64,000 nt of DNA, taken from contig NZ_FUXE01000003.1 of NCBI RefSeq assembly GCF_900167105.1, positions 62,001-126,000 on the forward strand, given 5' to 3'. Positions 26,335-35,655 of the stretch are shown here, one piece after another (position 1 is the first letter of the stretch; each line of letters begins with the position of its first letter). The position numbers were made by a program, and so were the translations under genes. The DNA comes from Porphyromonas circumdentaria. GTDB lineage: Bacteria; Bacteroidota; Bacteroidia; Bacteroidales; Porphyromonadaceae. A model generated the notes under the pieces. That model saw only the letters and a list, made by a program, of their open reading frames with translations. It was not told the DNA's origin and did no database searches.

Positions 26335-27687
26335 TTATTGAGGAGGGGCTGCGTACTCTTTAGGCAGGGTTATGCGCATCTGCATGATACGATATTTTTC
26401 CAACTTCGTAACCTCAAATCGAAATCCTGCATACTCTGCAAAAGAACCCATACGGGGTAACTCCTGTTTTACCTCTAAATATATCCCACTTAGGGTATCC
26501 ACTTCTTGAGAAATCTCTTCAAATATTTTAGGGTCTATGTCAAGCAATCTACAGAAATCATTTATGGGAGTTTTCCCCTCAAAGAGTAGAGAGCCATCTG
26601 GTAGACGTGTGTAGAGAAGCTCTTCCTCGTCGTATTCATCGGTAATTTCGCCTACTATTTCCTCCAAAATATCTTCCAACGTTATCAATCCCGAGGTACC
26701 TCCATACTCATCTACTACGATAGATATATGGATGTGTTGAGAGCGAAACTCTTCCAACAAATCGTCTATTTTCTTGTTTTCGGGTACGAAATAGGCCTCT
26801 CTAATGAGGCGGTGCCAGTTAAAATCTTCGGTTTCATGCGCATAAGGGATACAGTCTTTAATGTAGAGAATCCCCTTTATATCGTCTTGCGTTCCTTGAA
26901 AAACGGGTATGCGAGAGTAGCCAGCCTCCAATATAAAGGCTAATACTTCGGTAAAATTCCAGCTATAATCCACGCTTACCATATCTACTCGAGGGATCAT
27001 TATTTCACTGGCAGTCTTGGCATGGAACTTGATAATCTCACCAATAAGTTTGCTCTCCTCTTCTGTTTGGTCAATCGTGAGTTCTACAGCTTTAGAGAGG
27101 TCGTCTACCGAGAGACTGTAGGGCTTATTCGTCCTCCTATCGAGAGTAGAAGAGAGCTTTATTAAAAGTCTTGATAATGGAGAGAGAAAGCGGTGTATAG
27201 GATACATTATGCGCGAAGAAAATCGGCTAAATGCCAAAGGGTTGTTCTGTGCATAAACCTTGGGTATAATCTCTCCAAACAGCAGAAGGATAAAAGTCAA
27301 GGCAATGGTTTGGATTATAAAACGTACCGACTCTGCCTCGCCGAAGTTAAAAGTCAAGCGTACCCAATAGTTACTCAATAGGACAATGCTGATGTTGACG
27401 ATATTATTACCTATCAATATTGTTGCCAATAGCTTTTCCGACTCACTTAAGAGAGATAGAAGTTTTTGGTCATTGGGAGTATTCCCATTACGAACTTCGT
27501 GTATGTCCTGTGGAGAGAGAGAAAAAAAAGCTACCTCCGAAGAAGACATATAACCCGACAAAACAAGTAATATAATTATGAGAATAAGGGTTACGACTGC
27601 TCCTATGGTGAAAGGAAGTACCTCTATTTCGGGAAAGCGTAAGGAGAGAAATGAAGAAAAAAAAGATGATACTGTGGTATCCATCAA
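26335..27687 (-). CDS. gldE: GldE: DUF21/CBS-pair/CorC-domain membrane protein
   Basis: 450 residues. A DUF21 (CNNM) membrane domain with about four helices (starting TLILIIILLVLSGYMSSSEV) is followed by a CBS pair (about 205-330; EIMIPRVDMVSVDY, SRIPVFQGTQDDIKGILYIKD, ISIVVDEYGGTSGLITLEDI) and a CorC/HlyC domain at the C-terminus (about 345-440). In Flavobacterium GldE supports gliding and type IX secretion with GldD; in this family ion transport is also discussed. The location between ssb and a phosphopantetheinyl transferase matches the gldE locus of other Bacteroidota. A generic hemolysin-C family transporter is the alternative. Confidence 0.88.
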   Translation of the reverse strand: MMDTTVSSFFSSFLSLRFPEIEVLPFTIGAVVTLILIIILLVLSGYMSSSEVAFFSLSPQDIHEVRNGNTPNDQKLLSLLSESEKLLATILIGNNIVNISIVLLSNYWVRLTFNFGEAESVRFIIQTIALTFILLLFGEIIPKVYAQNNPLAFSRFSSRIMYPIHRFLSPLSRLLIKLSSTLDRRTNKPYSLSVDDLSKAVELTIDQTEEESKLIGEIIKFHAKTASEIMIPRVDMVSVDYSWNFTEVLAFILEAGYSRIPVFQGTQDDIKGILYIKDCIPYAHETEDFNWHRLIREAYFVPENKKIDDLLEEFRSQHIHISIVVDEYGGTSGLITLEDILEEIVGEITDEYDEEELLYTRLPDGSLLFEGKTPINDFCRLLDIDPKIFEEISQEVDTLSGIYLEVKQELPRMGSFAEYAGFRFEVTKLEKYRIMQMRITLPKEYAAPPQ

Positions 27688-27704
27688 GATAAAGTCTTTA
27701 TAAT

Positions 27705-28070
27705 TTAACTTCTCAGATTATTATTCTGCTCTTGCGGGTGATTACCCACATAGCCCACACGCTCGGTAACTATCTCTGTGATAGAGTGCATCACACTGTT
27801 TTTATCGGAGTATTTTCTATAACTAATCCTCCCCTCAACCATAATCAGGTGTCCTTTGCGTACGAACTTTTCACAAAAAAGAGCCTGTTCGCCATAAGAA
27901 ACTACGCGGTGCCAATCTGTATGCTCGGGACTCATGCTGCCGTTACGCAGACGGTAACTTGGTTGGGTCGTAGCCAGAGAAAAAGTAGCTGTAGCCATAT
28001 TCTCTCTGATGTAGCGCACCTCGGGATCCATCCCTACGTATCCTATCAGAATAACTTTATTCAAAAACAT
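27705..28070 (-). CDS. ssb: Single-stranded DNA-binding protein
   Basis: 121 residues. The OB fold starts with MFLNKVILIGYVGMDPEVRY and includes FSLATTQ, DWHRVVSYGEQA and VRKGHLIMVEGRISYR, the normal SSB order. The acidic C-terminal tip (usually DDDIPF) that recruits partner proteins is missing; the protein ends PQEQNNNLRS. A short SSB without the tip occurs in several Bacteroidota and may be one of two paralogues. gldE follows after 17 bases. A TACCTTTGC box lies at 28092-28100. Confidence 0.9.
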   Translation of the reverse strand: MFLNKVILIGYVGMDPEVRYIRENMATATFSLATTQPSYRLRNGSMSPEHTDWHRVVSYGEQALFCEKFVRKGHLIMVEGRISYRKYSDKNSVMHSITEIVTERVGYVGNHPQEQNNNLRS

Positions 28071-28091
28071 CGATTTAATCTAATAGCCCCA

Positions 28092-28100
28092 GCAAAGGTA
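28092..28100 (-). promoter_or_regulatory. Promoter -7 box for ssb-gldE-PPTase
   Basis: On the minus strand TACCTTTGC, a perfect -7 box, lies 21 bases before the ssb start. No TTG at the usual distance was found. Confidence 0.5.
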
Positions 28101-28135
28101 GTGTTCTGGATTAAAATAACGATAAAATAAACCTT

Positions 28136-28849
28136 TTATTCAGTGCCGTTGGAGTTCGAAGACAACTCTATTGCATCTCGTATATAAGAGGAAAGTTCTC
28201 GTAGCACTTCGTTGGAACAAGTCTGCCACTCCGAGAGGCAAGCGCGAAACAAATCTGTAAAGTCGGGGTGAAGAGCAAGGCGTTCTAAGAAAGAAATTTC
28301 TATGGGAGTGATTTTTTTTTGCTGTTGTGCATTTACTAAGACCTTTTCTAATACTCTATGAGTAAAAACACTATCCAAAGGTAGTTGTAGCAAGAGCTTG
28401 CGAGTTAAAGCTGCAATAACCTCTTCACGAGCAGTTCCCTCCTCCCAAACAGTAGCCCAGACGGGAGAGTCGGCCTCTAAATAACTAAGAAAATGGTGAG
28501 CGTATATATCCCTCAGCTCCTGTGTAGAGAGTTGCTGTCGCAAACTAATGGCCCTTTCTGCCGTTAGTTTCTTGATGGGGTATAGTATAAGTCCCAATAT
28601 GTTTAACTCTCTCGAGCGAGTAGCAAGAAGGTATTCTGCAAAAGAGAGGGTAGTAGGTAATCCTTGCGATAATTCTCTTATTTGAGGAATCGAGAGTCCA
28701 AAGTTGTAGGGATAATTTACTCCCTTTTCTCTCATAGAGGATGCCATAACCCCATCCATACGAGAGCGAATTCTCTTTCTTAATTGGAGGAGTATTTCTC
28801 TTTCCTCTTCCGATAGAGAAGAGCTACTGGAAAGGGTTATGTCATCCAT
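28136..28849 (-). CDS. AlkD-like HEAT-repeat family protein
   Basis: 237 residues, mostly predicted alpha-helical. The block SMREKGVNYPYNFGLSIPQI followed by RELSQ near residues 37-62, and the helices after it, match a Bacteroidota protein family annotated as AlkD-like DNA alkylation repair. Whether this branch keeps glycosylase activity is uncertain. It is the last gene of an operon behind punA (24-base gap), so a link to nucleobase metabolism is possible. It is not closely similar to the AlkC-like protein at 3511-4281. Confidence 0.55.
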   Translation of the reverse strand: MDDITLSSSSSLSEEEREILLQLRKRIRSRMDGVMASSMREKGVNYPYNFGLSIPQIRELSQGLPTTLSFAEYLLATRSRELNILGLILYPIKKLTAERAISLRQQLSTQELRDIYAHHFLSYLEADSPVWATVWEEGTAREEVIAALTRKLLLQLPLDSVFTHRVLEKVLVNAQQQKKITPIEISFLERLALHPDFTDLFRACLSEWQTCSNEVLRELSSYIRDAIELSSNSNGTE

Positions 28850-28873
28850 AACAAATCCTTTTTTCTATTCGTT

Positions 28874-29692
28874 TTATATTATTTCTTGTATCAAACGAGT
28901 AAATATTTTACCCATTCTCTCTGAAGCTTTATTGGCCGCGTCTATAACCTCTTGGGCATCGTTGGTATAATCGCCTTCGAAATGCCATCCTTCATTGGTA
29001 ATAACAGACATCCCAAAGACCCTAATACCTGCATGACGTGCAACCAACACTTCGGGTACAGTGCTCATACCGATAGCATCTCCTCCGCCCAGTTGATAAA
29101 ATCGGTACTCGGCTGGCGTTTCGTAAGAAGGGCCCGTAAGGCCTACATAAACCCCTTTTTTTACCTCTATGTTTTCCTCTTGAGCTATGCGCTCTGCGGA
29201 AGCAATCAGTGCTCTATCATAAGCACGTGTCATATCGGGAAAACGTACTCCAAACTCCTCTTTATTGGGCCCTATGAGAGGATTGGGTAGGTTATTTATA
29301 TGATCTCGAATTATCATCAAATCTCCCACTCTAAAATTGTTATTGATGCCTCCAGCTGCGTTGGAAACAAAAAGAGTTTCTACCCCGATGAGTTTCATCA
29401 CACGTACAGGAAATGTCACCTGTTCCATAGAGTACCCTTCGTAGTAATGGAAACGCCCTTGCATAGCTATTACAGGTATGTTGGCCAGTTTACCGCAAAT
29501 GAAATTACCTTTATGCCCAATAGCCGTAGAGTGCGCAAAGTGCGGTATCTCACTATAAGGAATAATGGTAGCCTCTTCAATCTTGTCGGCTAAAGCTCCC
29601 AGACCACTACCTAATATAATTCCTATTTTAGCCCGAAACGGAAGTTTCTTTTGAAGAAAGTCGGCAGACTCTCTGTACATTTTCATTTCCAT
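28874..29692 (-). CDS. punA: Purine-nucleoside phosphorylase
   Basis: 272 residues, the trimeric class II type. It splits purine nucleosides with phosphate to base and ribose 1-phosphate. N-terminal [14 protein letters not shown] (phosphate loop), [29 protein letters not shown] and [14 protein letters not shown] are intact, as is [19 protein letters not shown] close to the C-terminus. It lies four bases after mtaD, giving a salvage operon: deaminase, phosphorylase and an upstream dipeptidase. Confidence 0.95.
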   Translation of the reverse strand: MEMKMYRESADFLQKKLPFRAKIGIILGSGLGALADKIEEATIIPYSEIPHFAHSTAIGHKGNFICGKLANIPVIAMQGRFHYYEGYSMEQVTFPVRVMKLIGVETLFVSNAAGGINNNFRVGDLMIIRDHINNLPNPLIGPNKEEFGVRFPDMTRAYDRALIASAERIAQEENIEVKKGVYVGLTGPSYETPAEYRFYQLGGGDAIGMSTVPEVLVARHAGIRVFGMSVITNEGWHFEGDYTNDAQEVIDAANKASERMGKIFTRLIQEII

Positions 29693-29696
29693 AGTT

Positions 29697-30977
29697 TTAC
29701 TTTTGTTTTATACCATAATTAGCTATTAAGTTATAGGCTCTTTGTGCTGCTTTCATAATAACCTCTTCCTCTCCTGGTATGGTCCCTTCTCGCATTAGAA
29801 TGCATCCGTTTACAATTGTCGTGTCTACAACAGAGCCATCTGCTGAGTACACAAGATTGGATACTAAATTGTGCATCGGCACCATTGTTGGTATCTTTGT
29901 TTTTAGCAGACACAAGTCCGCCAGTGCACCCTCTTTCAATACGCCTCCCTCTAATCCTAAAATGTTATAGCCCGCTTCTGTAGCCGCTTGGTAAATATCT
30001 TTTGCCGATGTTGCTGTTGGATCATACCTCCAAACCTTACCCAATAGTGCAGCTAAGCGCATGGCTATAAACATATCTAAATTGTTGGAGGAAGAGCATC
30101 CATCTGTACCGATACCTATGGGAATACCTCGTTTCTTCATCTCTTCAAATCGGAAAGAGTACCCTGAGGCTAACTTCATATTAGAAGCCGGGTTATGAAC
30201 TGTGGCAGCTCCTGATTTTGCAATAATGTCGAGTTCATCGTCCTCTAACCAGAGGCTGTGAGCCAATATGAAACGGTCGCTTATAGCTCCTATCTTTTCG
30301 AGATAGTGAGCGGGGCGTAGCCCATACTGTTTGATAGCATCCTCTACTTCTTTCTGGGTTTCTGAAAGATGAAGGTGTACGAAGACACCCGTTTCATCGG
30401 CAAATTTGCGGCAAAACTGCAATTGCTCCCCACTAACTGTATAGATGGCATGAGGCGCAACAGAGTAAATAACTCTATCGGAGAATTGCTCAAAATCTTT
30501 GAGATATTTATAGCAGTTCTCTCGATCAATTTTAGCTCGAGTTTCATCTCCTCTATCAAATAGGGTACAACCGACTACGGCTCTTATCCCAGAGTCTTCT
30601 ACGGCTTGAGCTGTAGCTAAGGGGGAGGCATACATATCGAGAAAAACCGTAGTCCCTGTACGGATCATTTCGAGACAAGCCAAACGCACACCCCAATAAA
30701 TATCCTCGTCAGTTAGATGTGCTTCTACAGGCCAAATATAATCTTCTAACCAAGGCATGAGAGGTAAATCGTCTCCATAGCCTCTGAATAGGGTCATAGC
30801 AGCATGGGTATGCGTATTAGCCATGCCTGGTACTACTACACGATTAGCCCCCTCTAAGACATCGTATCCCTCTTTCTGAGGAATAAAGGGAGCTATGCGT
30901 TCAATTCTGTTACCCTTAATGAGAAGATCTTGGGTAATTCCATTTATTTGTGCTCCAGATATTAAAATCGGCTTCAT
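29697..30977 (-). CDS. mtaD: Amidohydrolase, 5-methylthioadenosine/S-adenosylhomocysteine deaminase type
   Basis: 426 residues. The metal ligands of the subtype are visible: [20 protein letters not shown] near 55-74, [20 protein letters not shown] and [14 protein letters not shown]. Family members deaminate adenosine-type nucleosides such as methylthioadenosine, S-adenosylhomocysteine or adenosine; the exact substrate cannot be told from sequence. Being directly before punA, which could split the resulting inosine-type product, fits a purine salvage role. Confidence 0.88.
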   Translation of the reverse strand: MKPILISGAQINGITQDLLIKGNRIERIAPFIPQKEGYDVLEGANRVVVPGMANTHTHAAMTLFRGYGDDLPLMPWLEDYIWPVEAHLTDEDIYWGVRLACLEMIRTGTTVFLDMYASPLATAQAVEDSGIRAVVGCTLFDRGDETRAKIDRENCYKYLKDFEQFSDRVIYSVAPHAIYTVSGEQLQFCRKFADETGVFVHLHLSETQKEVEDAIKQYGLRPAHYLEKIGAISDRFILAHSLWLEDDELDIIAKSGAATVHNPASNMKLASGYSFRFEEMKKRGIPIGIGTDGCSSSNNLDMFIAMRLAALLGKVWRYDPTATSAKDIYQAATEAGYNILGLEGGVLKEGALADLCLLKTKIPTMVPMHNLVSNLVYSADGSVVDTTIVNGCILMREGTIPGEEEVIMKAAQRAYNLIANYGIKQK

Positions 30978-30981
30978 GTAC

Positions 30982-32337
30982 TTATCTATAGAAACGATAG
31001 AATTCTGCCACAGCTTCTATACCAATGCGGAATAAGTCTAATGGAAAGTTTTCGTTGGGTGAATGGATAGCGTTACTCTCCAACCCGAAGCCCATTAAAA
31101 CACTCTTTACTCCCAATATCTTCTCAAATTGTGCAATGATAGGGATACTTCCTCCTCGACGAATTGCCAAAGGGCGTTTTCCAAAAGCGACCTCACAAGC
31201 CTGCTCAGCTGCCTTGTATGCGGGAAGATCTATAGGACAGAGATAGGCTTCTCCGCCGTGCATAGGAGTAACTTTAACTCGTACATAGGGGGGGGCTATC
31301 TGCTTTACATAATCGACAAATAGCTGTGATATTTTAGAGTGATCTTGGTTGGCTACCAAACGTGTAGACACCTTGGCATACGCTTTTGATGGTAGTACGG
31401 TTTTGGCACCTTCTCCTGTATAACCACCCCAAATGCCACAAACGTCAAAGCTGGGGCGACAACTGTTCCGCTCCAACGTACTATACCCTGTCTCTCCAAA
31501 CAGAGCATCTACATCGATTGCCTCTTTATATTTCTCTTCCGAGAAAGGAATCTGAGCAATCATTTCTCGTTCCTCTGTACTTAAGGGTACTATATCATCG
31601 TAGAAGTGGGGTATCGTAATACGTCCCTCTTGATCGACCATTTGAGCTATAATTTTTGAGAGTTCGTTGATAGGGTTAGCAACGGCTCCTCCAAAATGTC
31701 CCGAGTGAAGGTCTCTATTAGGTCCTGTAATTTCTATTTCCCAGTAAGCCAACCCTCTCAATCCAGTTGTCAATGTGGGAGTTTCTCTACTTACCATACT
31801 GGTGTCAGATACTAATATAGCATCGGCCTTGAGCATATCTTTGTACTTTTCGCAAAAAGTGCCCAAGTGAGTAGAGCCAATTTCTTCTTCTCCCTCGAAG
31901 ATAATCTTCACATTACACTTCACTAAATCAAGTGCCAACGCCGTTTGCAAACCAGCCACCTGTATCATTGTTTGTCCCTTATCGTCATCAGCTCCGCGCG
32001 CCCAGATATGACCGTCACGAATAACAGGATCAAAAGGCTCGCTATTCCACAGCTCAAGAGGCTCAGCTGGCATTACATCATAATGTCCGTAGATGAGAAT
32101 TGTTTTAGCTGTAGGACTGATCATTCGCTCTGCATATACAACAGGATTACCTGCAGTGGGATAGACCTCCGAACGATCCATACCTATTTTTTTAAAGTAT
32201 TGGCACCAATGCTGAGCCATCCGCTCCATATCGGGTTTATGCTCGGTCTTAGAACTGATGCTGGGGATGCGAATAATCTCGAAAAGATCTTCTAAGAATC
32301 TTTGCTCGTTGGTCTGGATATATTCTTTAATTGTCAT
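30982..32337 (-). CDS. M20-family metallodipeptidase
   Basis: 451 residues, the PepV/CNDP-like size. It should hydrolyse dipeptides with two zinc ions. Metal and catalytic residues are visible in IYGHYDVMPAEP (His85, Asp87), RGADDDKGQ, and FEGEEEIGS (about 148-156); the lid domain carries DLHSGHFGGAVANP. No signal peptide, so cytoplasmic. It heads the operon with mtaD and punA (four-base gaps). Together with the DPP5-like peptidase this fits growth on peptides. Confidence 0.92.
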   Translation of the reverse strand: MTIKEYIQTNEQRFLEDLFEIIRIPSISSKTEHKPDMERMAQHWCQYFKKIGMDRSEVYPTAGNPVVYAERMISPTAKTILIYGHYDVMPAEPLELWNSEPFDPVIRDGHIWARGADDDKGQTMIQVAGLQTALALDLVKCNVKIIFEGEEEIGSTHLGTFCEKYKDMLKADAILVSDTSMVSRETPTLTTGLRGLAYWEIEITGPNRDLHSGHFGGAVANPINELSKIIAQMVDQEGRITIPHFYDDIVPLSTEEREMIAQIPFSEEKYKEAIDVDALFGETGYSTLERNSCRPSFDVCGIWGGYTGEGAKTVLPSKAYAKVSTRLVANQDHSKISQLFVDYVKQIAPPYVRVKVTPMHGGEAYLCPIDLPAYKAAEQACEVAFGKRPLAIRRGGSIPIIAQFEKILGVKSVLMGFGLESNAIHSPNENFPLDLFRIGIEAVAEFYRFYR

Positions 32338-32371
32338 TTTGTATATAGATGTTTTTGTATTGCTTGCTTGT

Positions 32372-32379
32372 CAAAGATA
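32372..32379 (-). promoter_or_regulatory. Promoter -7 box for the dipeptidase-mtaD-punA operon
   Basis: TATCTTTG on the minus strand, 34 bases before the dipeptidase ATG; no correctly spaced TTG. Confidence 0.45.
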
Positions 32380-32396
32380 ACACATTATATTGGCTA

Positions 32397-35300
32397 TTAA
32401 TCTCTTTTTACAAAAGATATGAAAGAGCTTTTTTCTTCGAAATACCATAAGTACCCTTTTACATTTTTATATCCCATATTTTCCAATAAGGATATATATC
32501 GGGATACTTGCCTATTGTACTTCTTCTGTTGTTCTCCAAATTTGTAGTCTACAACTATAACCTCTTCATTGGGGAGTATGATAATACGGTCAGGACGATA
32601 GAAATTAATCTTTTGTGGAAGTAGTATATCCTGTTCATTAAGAATAGTAGTCTCGGGAGAAAACCATTGAGAAACCTCGGGTTTAGAGAGCTCTTCTTTT
32701 AAGCGACACTCCAACTCGTTGAGTTCTTTATCCAACAGTTTACCCTCATTAAGCATTTTCTTTAGAGCTTTGTCAATATTGTCTATTGTTTCTATACTAC
32801 TTAGCACTTCGTGCATAATGGCTCCGTGTCGAATTGCTTCTGTCTCTCTAAAAGTATTTTTTGCCTTTAGGCGAACTGTTATGTAATTAGCTTGCCCCGT
32901 CTCTGTGCTTCTATGCGGATAAGATAACTGTTTTTCATTGAAAGAATGTTCCTCTTTTTTTTCTTGTACTGGTATAGGCATCAAAAACTCTTTTAAGTCG
33001 TAATGCTTAAAAACATGATTGAGTAAACTATCTAAAGAGTCTGAAACAATCTCTTTTTTATCCTCTTTTTCTTCGGGCAACCATAGTAGAAGACCTTTTT
33101 TAGCACGAGTCATTGCTACATAAAAGAGGTTGAGTTTATCAATTATCTCATCTGTTAGCTCTTGAAAATAGTTTCTAGCAAATAGGCTGTCAGACAATTG
33201 AGTAGAGCTTTTCTCTAGCGGGACTAATGATAAGTTAATGCCTAATTCGTTACGAATATCCTCGGGAATGGATGCCCAAATGAAAGAAAAAGAGTTGCGC
33301 ATACCCGATAGAGACCAAGTAGGATAGGGTAGTAAAACGATGGGGAAACCAAGCCCCTTGGATTGGTGAATTGTAAGAAGCGTTATTGCCTCTACACCTT
33401 GCTCTTCGGGCAACTGGCTTTTACATCCTTTAGTATCCCACCAAGTTATAAATCCCGATATATCCGTTGGTTCTTCACAATGGAAATTATATACAAGGTC
33501 TAAAAAGTGAGTGATGTAGGGGGCCTCTTCGGGCGTTGTGATACCCTCTAAGAAATCAATAATTGTTACTACAAGATCGTATATAGTCAAGTAGGGCATG
33601 CGATTAAGTAGCTCTTGTACCATGTTTCTATAATCCTCCTCTGCAACTTCTCCCTTAGAAGAAAAACAGAGAGAGTAATAGTGCTCTCTTGTCAACTTGT
33701 ACTGCTGTAAATTTTTAGAATTGGCAAGAGAGCGAAGAAGATTGACAACAAGCCGAACGGAACTTGAATTGGTCGTTAATAAAGCCCTGGCAGAAATAAA
33801 TTTGAGTTTTTGCTCCTTTTCTGGATGTTGGTCTATATACTTTAATAAGCATTCGGCTACTTGGGCGATCTCGTCATTCTTGTTGGCAAGAATAGCAATA
33901 TCTTTGGGGGCATACCCTTTCTCCTCTATGAGGGAGAGCACTACTTCGGGGATACTTCGTTTGTCTTCACAATCAGTTGGAGTCTCTTCTTTTTTGTTAT
34001 AAAAAAGCACCTCTACTCCCCCCTGAAAAGAGCAGTTTTTGGGAGGAATTAATTGTTGGGTAGTAGCATAACAATCCGTTATATTGGTCGTTACATCATC
34101 GGCAGGAGCATAGTTTTCATAGTCTGACTTCTCAAAGATCAATTTACTGTGCTCTACTTTTTCTTTTAAGAAGTTTGAAACAATTTTAGGTAGTAGGTCA
34201 AATAGTCTATTATTAAAAAGGACGATCTCTTGACAACTACGCCAATTGTACTCGAGTACGTGACTTTTGAAGTAGGAAGGGAAGTCTCTTTGCAGATCTT
34301 GCCCTAAAATGGAACGATCGCAGTTGCGAAACTTGTAAATACTCTGCTTTATATCCCCAACGATAAGGTTGTCTTTGCCCGAAGCGAGAGTATTCTCGAG
34401 TAGAGGGCGCAAATTTTCGTATTGCAAGCGAGCCGTATCTTGAAACTCATCAAGCATAAGGTGGTGCAAGGCATTACCCAATCTTTCATAGATAAAAGGC
34501 GCAGAAGCTCCCTCTATGATACGATGAATAAAGTGCTGGGAGTTGCCCAATAGCATTGTATTTTGCTCTTGTCCCAACTGGTACATAGTCTGATTTATAT
34601 CACTCAGCGTACCGAGTTTAGAGAGATGTTTTAGAATAATACTTGCTGTTCGTCGCTGTACATGAAGCCTTATGAGGGATTGGTTGCACTCTCTCAATCC
34701 TCCCTCGATAATACGACAGTAGGATGCATAAAGGGCTTCATTTTTACGAATCGCATCTGTTATGTATTCGGCATAATCTTCCGAAGTATCTATTCTAAGA
34801 AAAGTGTCGGTTAGAGAAGGGACTACGTCGGGACGGCTTACAATCTTGGTATATATAGAGAGTGGGGAGCGACCTTTTCCCTTAAAAGAAGTAGGGTCGA
34901 GACCCTCTTGTTGCATAATAGCGATCGCTTCTTGGGCGATGTGTAGCCGTTTTTGATCGCACAGAGATAGGAAGAGGGATAGAGCTTTTCGAGCCTCTCG
35001 TATCTGTGCTTTCGTCGGAAAGCCTTCTGTATTTATTGCTCTGAGGGGCATCTCCTTAAAAAGTTCCCTTCCCAAACGCATCAAGGTTTTGGTCAAATCG
35101 TGCCCCTGCCCTTCTTCGATTGTCTCTTCGGAGAGTTCGGTTATCCAATGCCTTAGGTCTTCATATCCTGCTGCATGGAGGCTATGTAATAGGAGTAGTA
35201 TAGATTGATAGAGCCACAACTCTGCGTCCATCTCTATCTTGTAATTGCCTGAGTAGTTGAGTTCGTAGGCAAATGTGCGGATTATCTCTTGAAAAAAAGA

Positions 35301-35642
35301 ATCGATTGTTTTCACCTTAAAAGAAGAATAATCTCCCAATAAGGCTAAAAGCATTTTCCAAGACTTCGCACGTATATCCTCCTCGCTAAGCTCTAATTCG
35401 GCCGATAATTCGACCAACAACCCCTGCTCTTGATTTCCAAAACAAAGTTGAAAGAGAGCCTCTACGATGCGTTCTTTCATTTCGTTGGTAGCTTTATTGG
35501 TAAAAGTCATAGCGACAATGCGCTTAAACTCTTCCTCGGGAGCTACAAGAGCAAAGGCGAGATACTCACGTGTCAGTGTGTAGGTTTTGCCAGCTCCAGC
35601 AGAAGCTGTATACACATTTAAAAGAGGGAACTCTTTAGACAC
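32397..35642 (-). CDS. RecB/AddA-like UvrD-family helicase-nuclease
   Basis: 1081 residues. An SF1 helicase core holds Walker A TASAGAGKTYTLTREY at the N-terminus, the TFTNKATNEMKERI motif, DEFQDTARLQ, VGDIKQSIYKFRNCD, LLTIHQSKGLGFPIVLLP and FYVAMTRAKKGLLLW. The C-terminus has a PD-(D/E)xK nuclease segment, PDRIIILPNEEVIVVDYKFG (near 1020-1040). This is the layout of the AddA/RecB subunit of double-strand-break resection enzymes. The AddB-type partner, often next to it, is not in this window. It is 13 bases after pdxA and co-oriented with it. Confidence 0.88.
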   Translation of the reverse strand: MSKEFPLLNVYTASAGAGKTYTLTREYLAFALVAPEEEFKRIVAMTFTNKATNEMKERIVEALFQLCFGNQEQGLLVELSAELELSEEDIRAKSWKMLLALLGDYSSFKVKTIDSFFQEIIRTFAYELNYSGNYKIEMDAELWLYQSILLLLHSLHAAGYEDLRHWITELSEETIEEGQGHDLTKTLMRLGRELFKEMPLRAINTEGFPTKAQIREARKALSLFLSLCDQKRLHIAQEAIAIMQQEGLDPTSFKGKGRSPLSIYTKIVSRPDVVPSLTDTFLRIDTSEDYAEYITDAIRKNEALYASYCRIIEGGLRECNQSLIRLHVQRRTASIILKHLSKLGTLSDINQTMYQLGQEQNTMLLGNSQHFIHRIIEGASAPFIYERLGNALHHLMLDEFQDTARLQYENLRPLLENTLASGKDNLIVGDIKQSIYKFRNCDRSILGQDLQRDFPSYFKSHVLEYNWRSCQEIVLFNNRLFDLLPKIVSNFLKEKVEHSKLIFEKSDYENYAPADDVTTNITDCYATTQQLIPPKNCSFQGGVEVLFYNKKEETPTDCEDKRSIPEVVLSLIEEKGYAPKDIAILANKNDEIAQVAECLLKYIDQHPEKEQKLKFISARALLTTNSSSVRLVVNLLRSLANSKNLQQYKLTREHYYSLCFSSKGEVAEEDYRNMVQELLNRMPYLTIYDLVVTIIDFLEGITTPEEAPYITHFLDLVYNFHCEEPTDISGFITWWDTKGCKSQLPEEQGVEAITLLTIHQSKGLGFPIVLLPYPTWSLSGMRNSFSFIWASIPEDIRNELGINLSLVPLEKSSTQLSDSLFARNYFQELTDEIIDKLNLFYVAMTRAKKGLLLWLPEEKEDKKEIVSDSLDSLLNHVFKHYDLKEFLMPIPVQEKKEEHSFNEKQLSYPHRSTETGQANYITVRLKAKNTFRETEAIRHGAIMHEVLSSIETIDNIDKALKKMLNEGKLLDKELNELECRLKEELSKPEVSQWFSPETTILNEQDILLPQKINFYRPDRIIILPNEEVIVVDYKFGEQQKKYNRQVSRYISLLENMGYKNVKGYLWYFEEKSSFISFVKRD

Positions 35643-35655
35643 TTTGATATACCTT

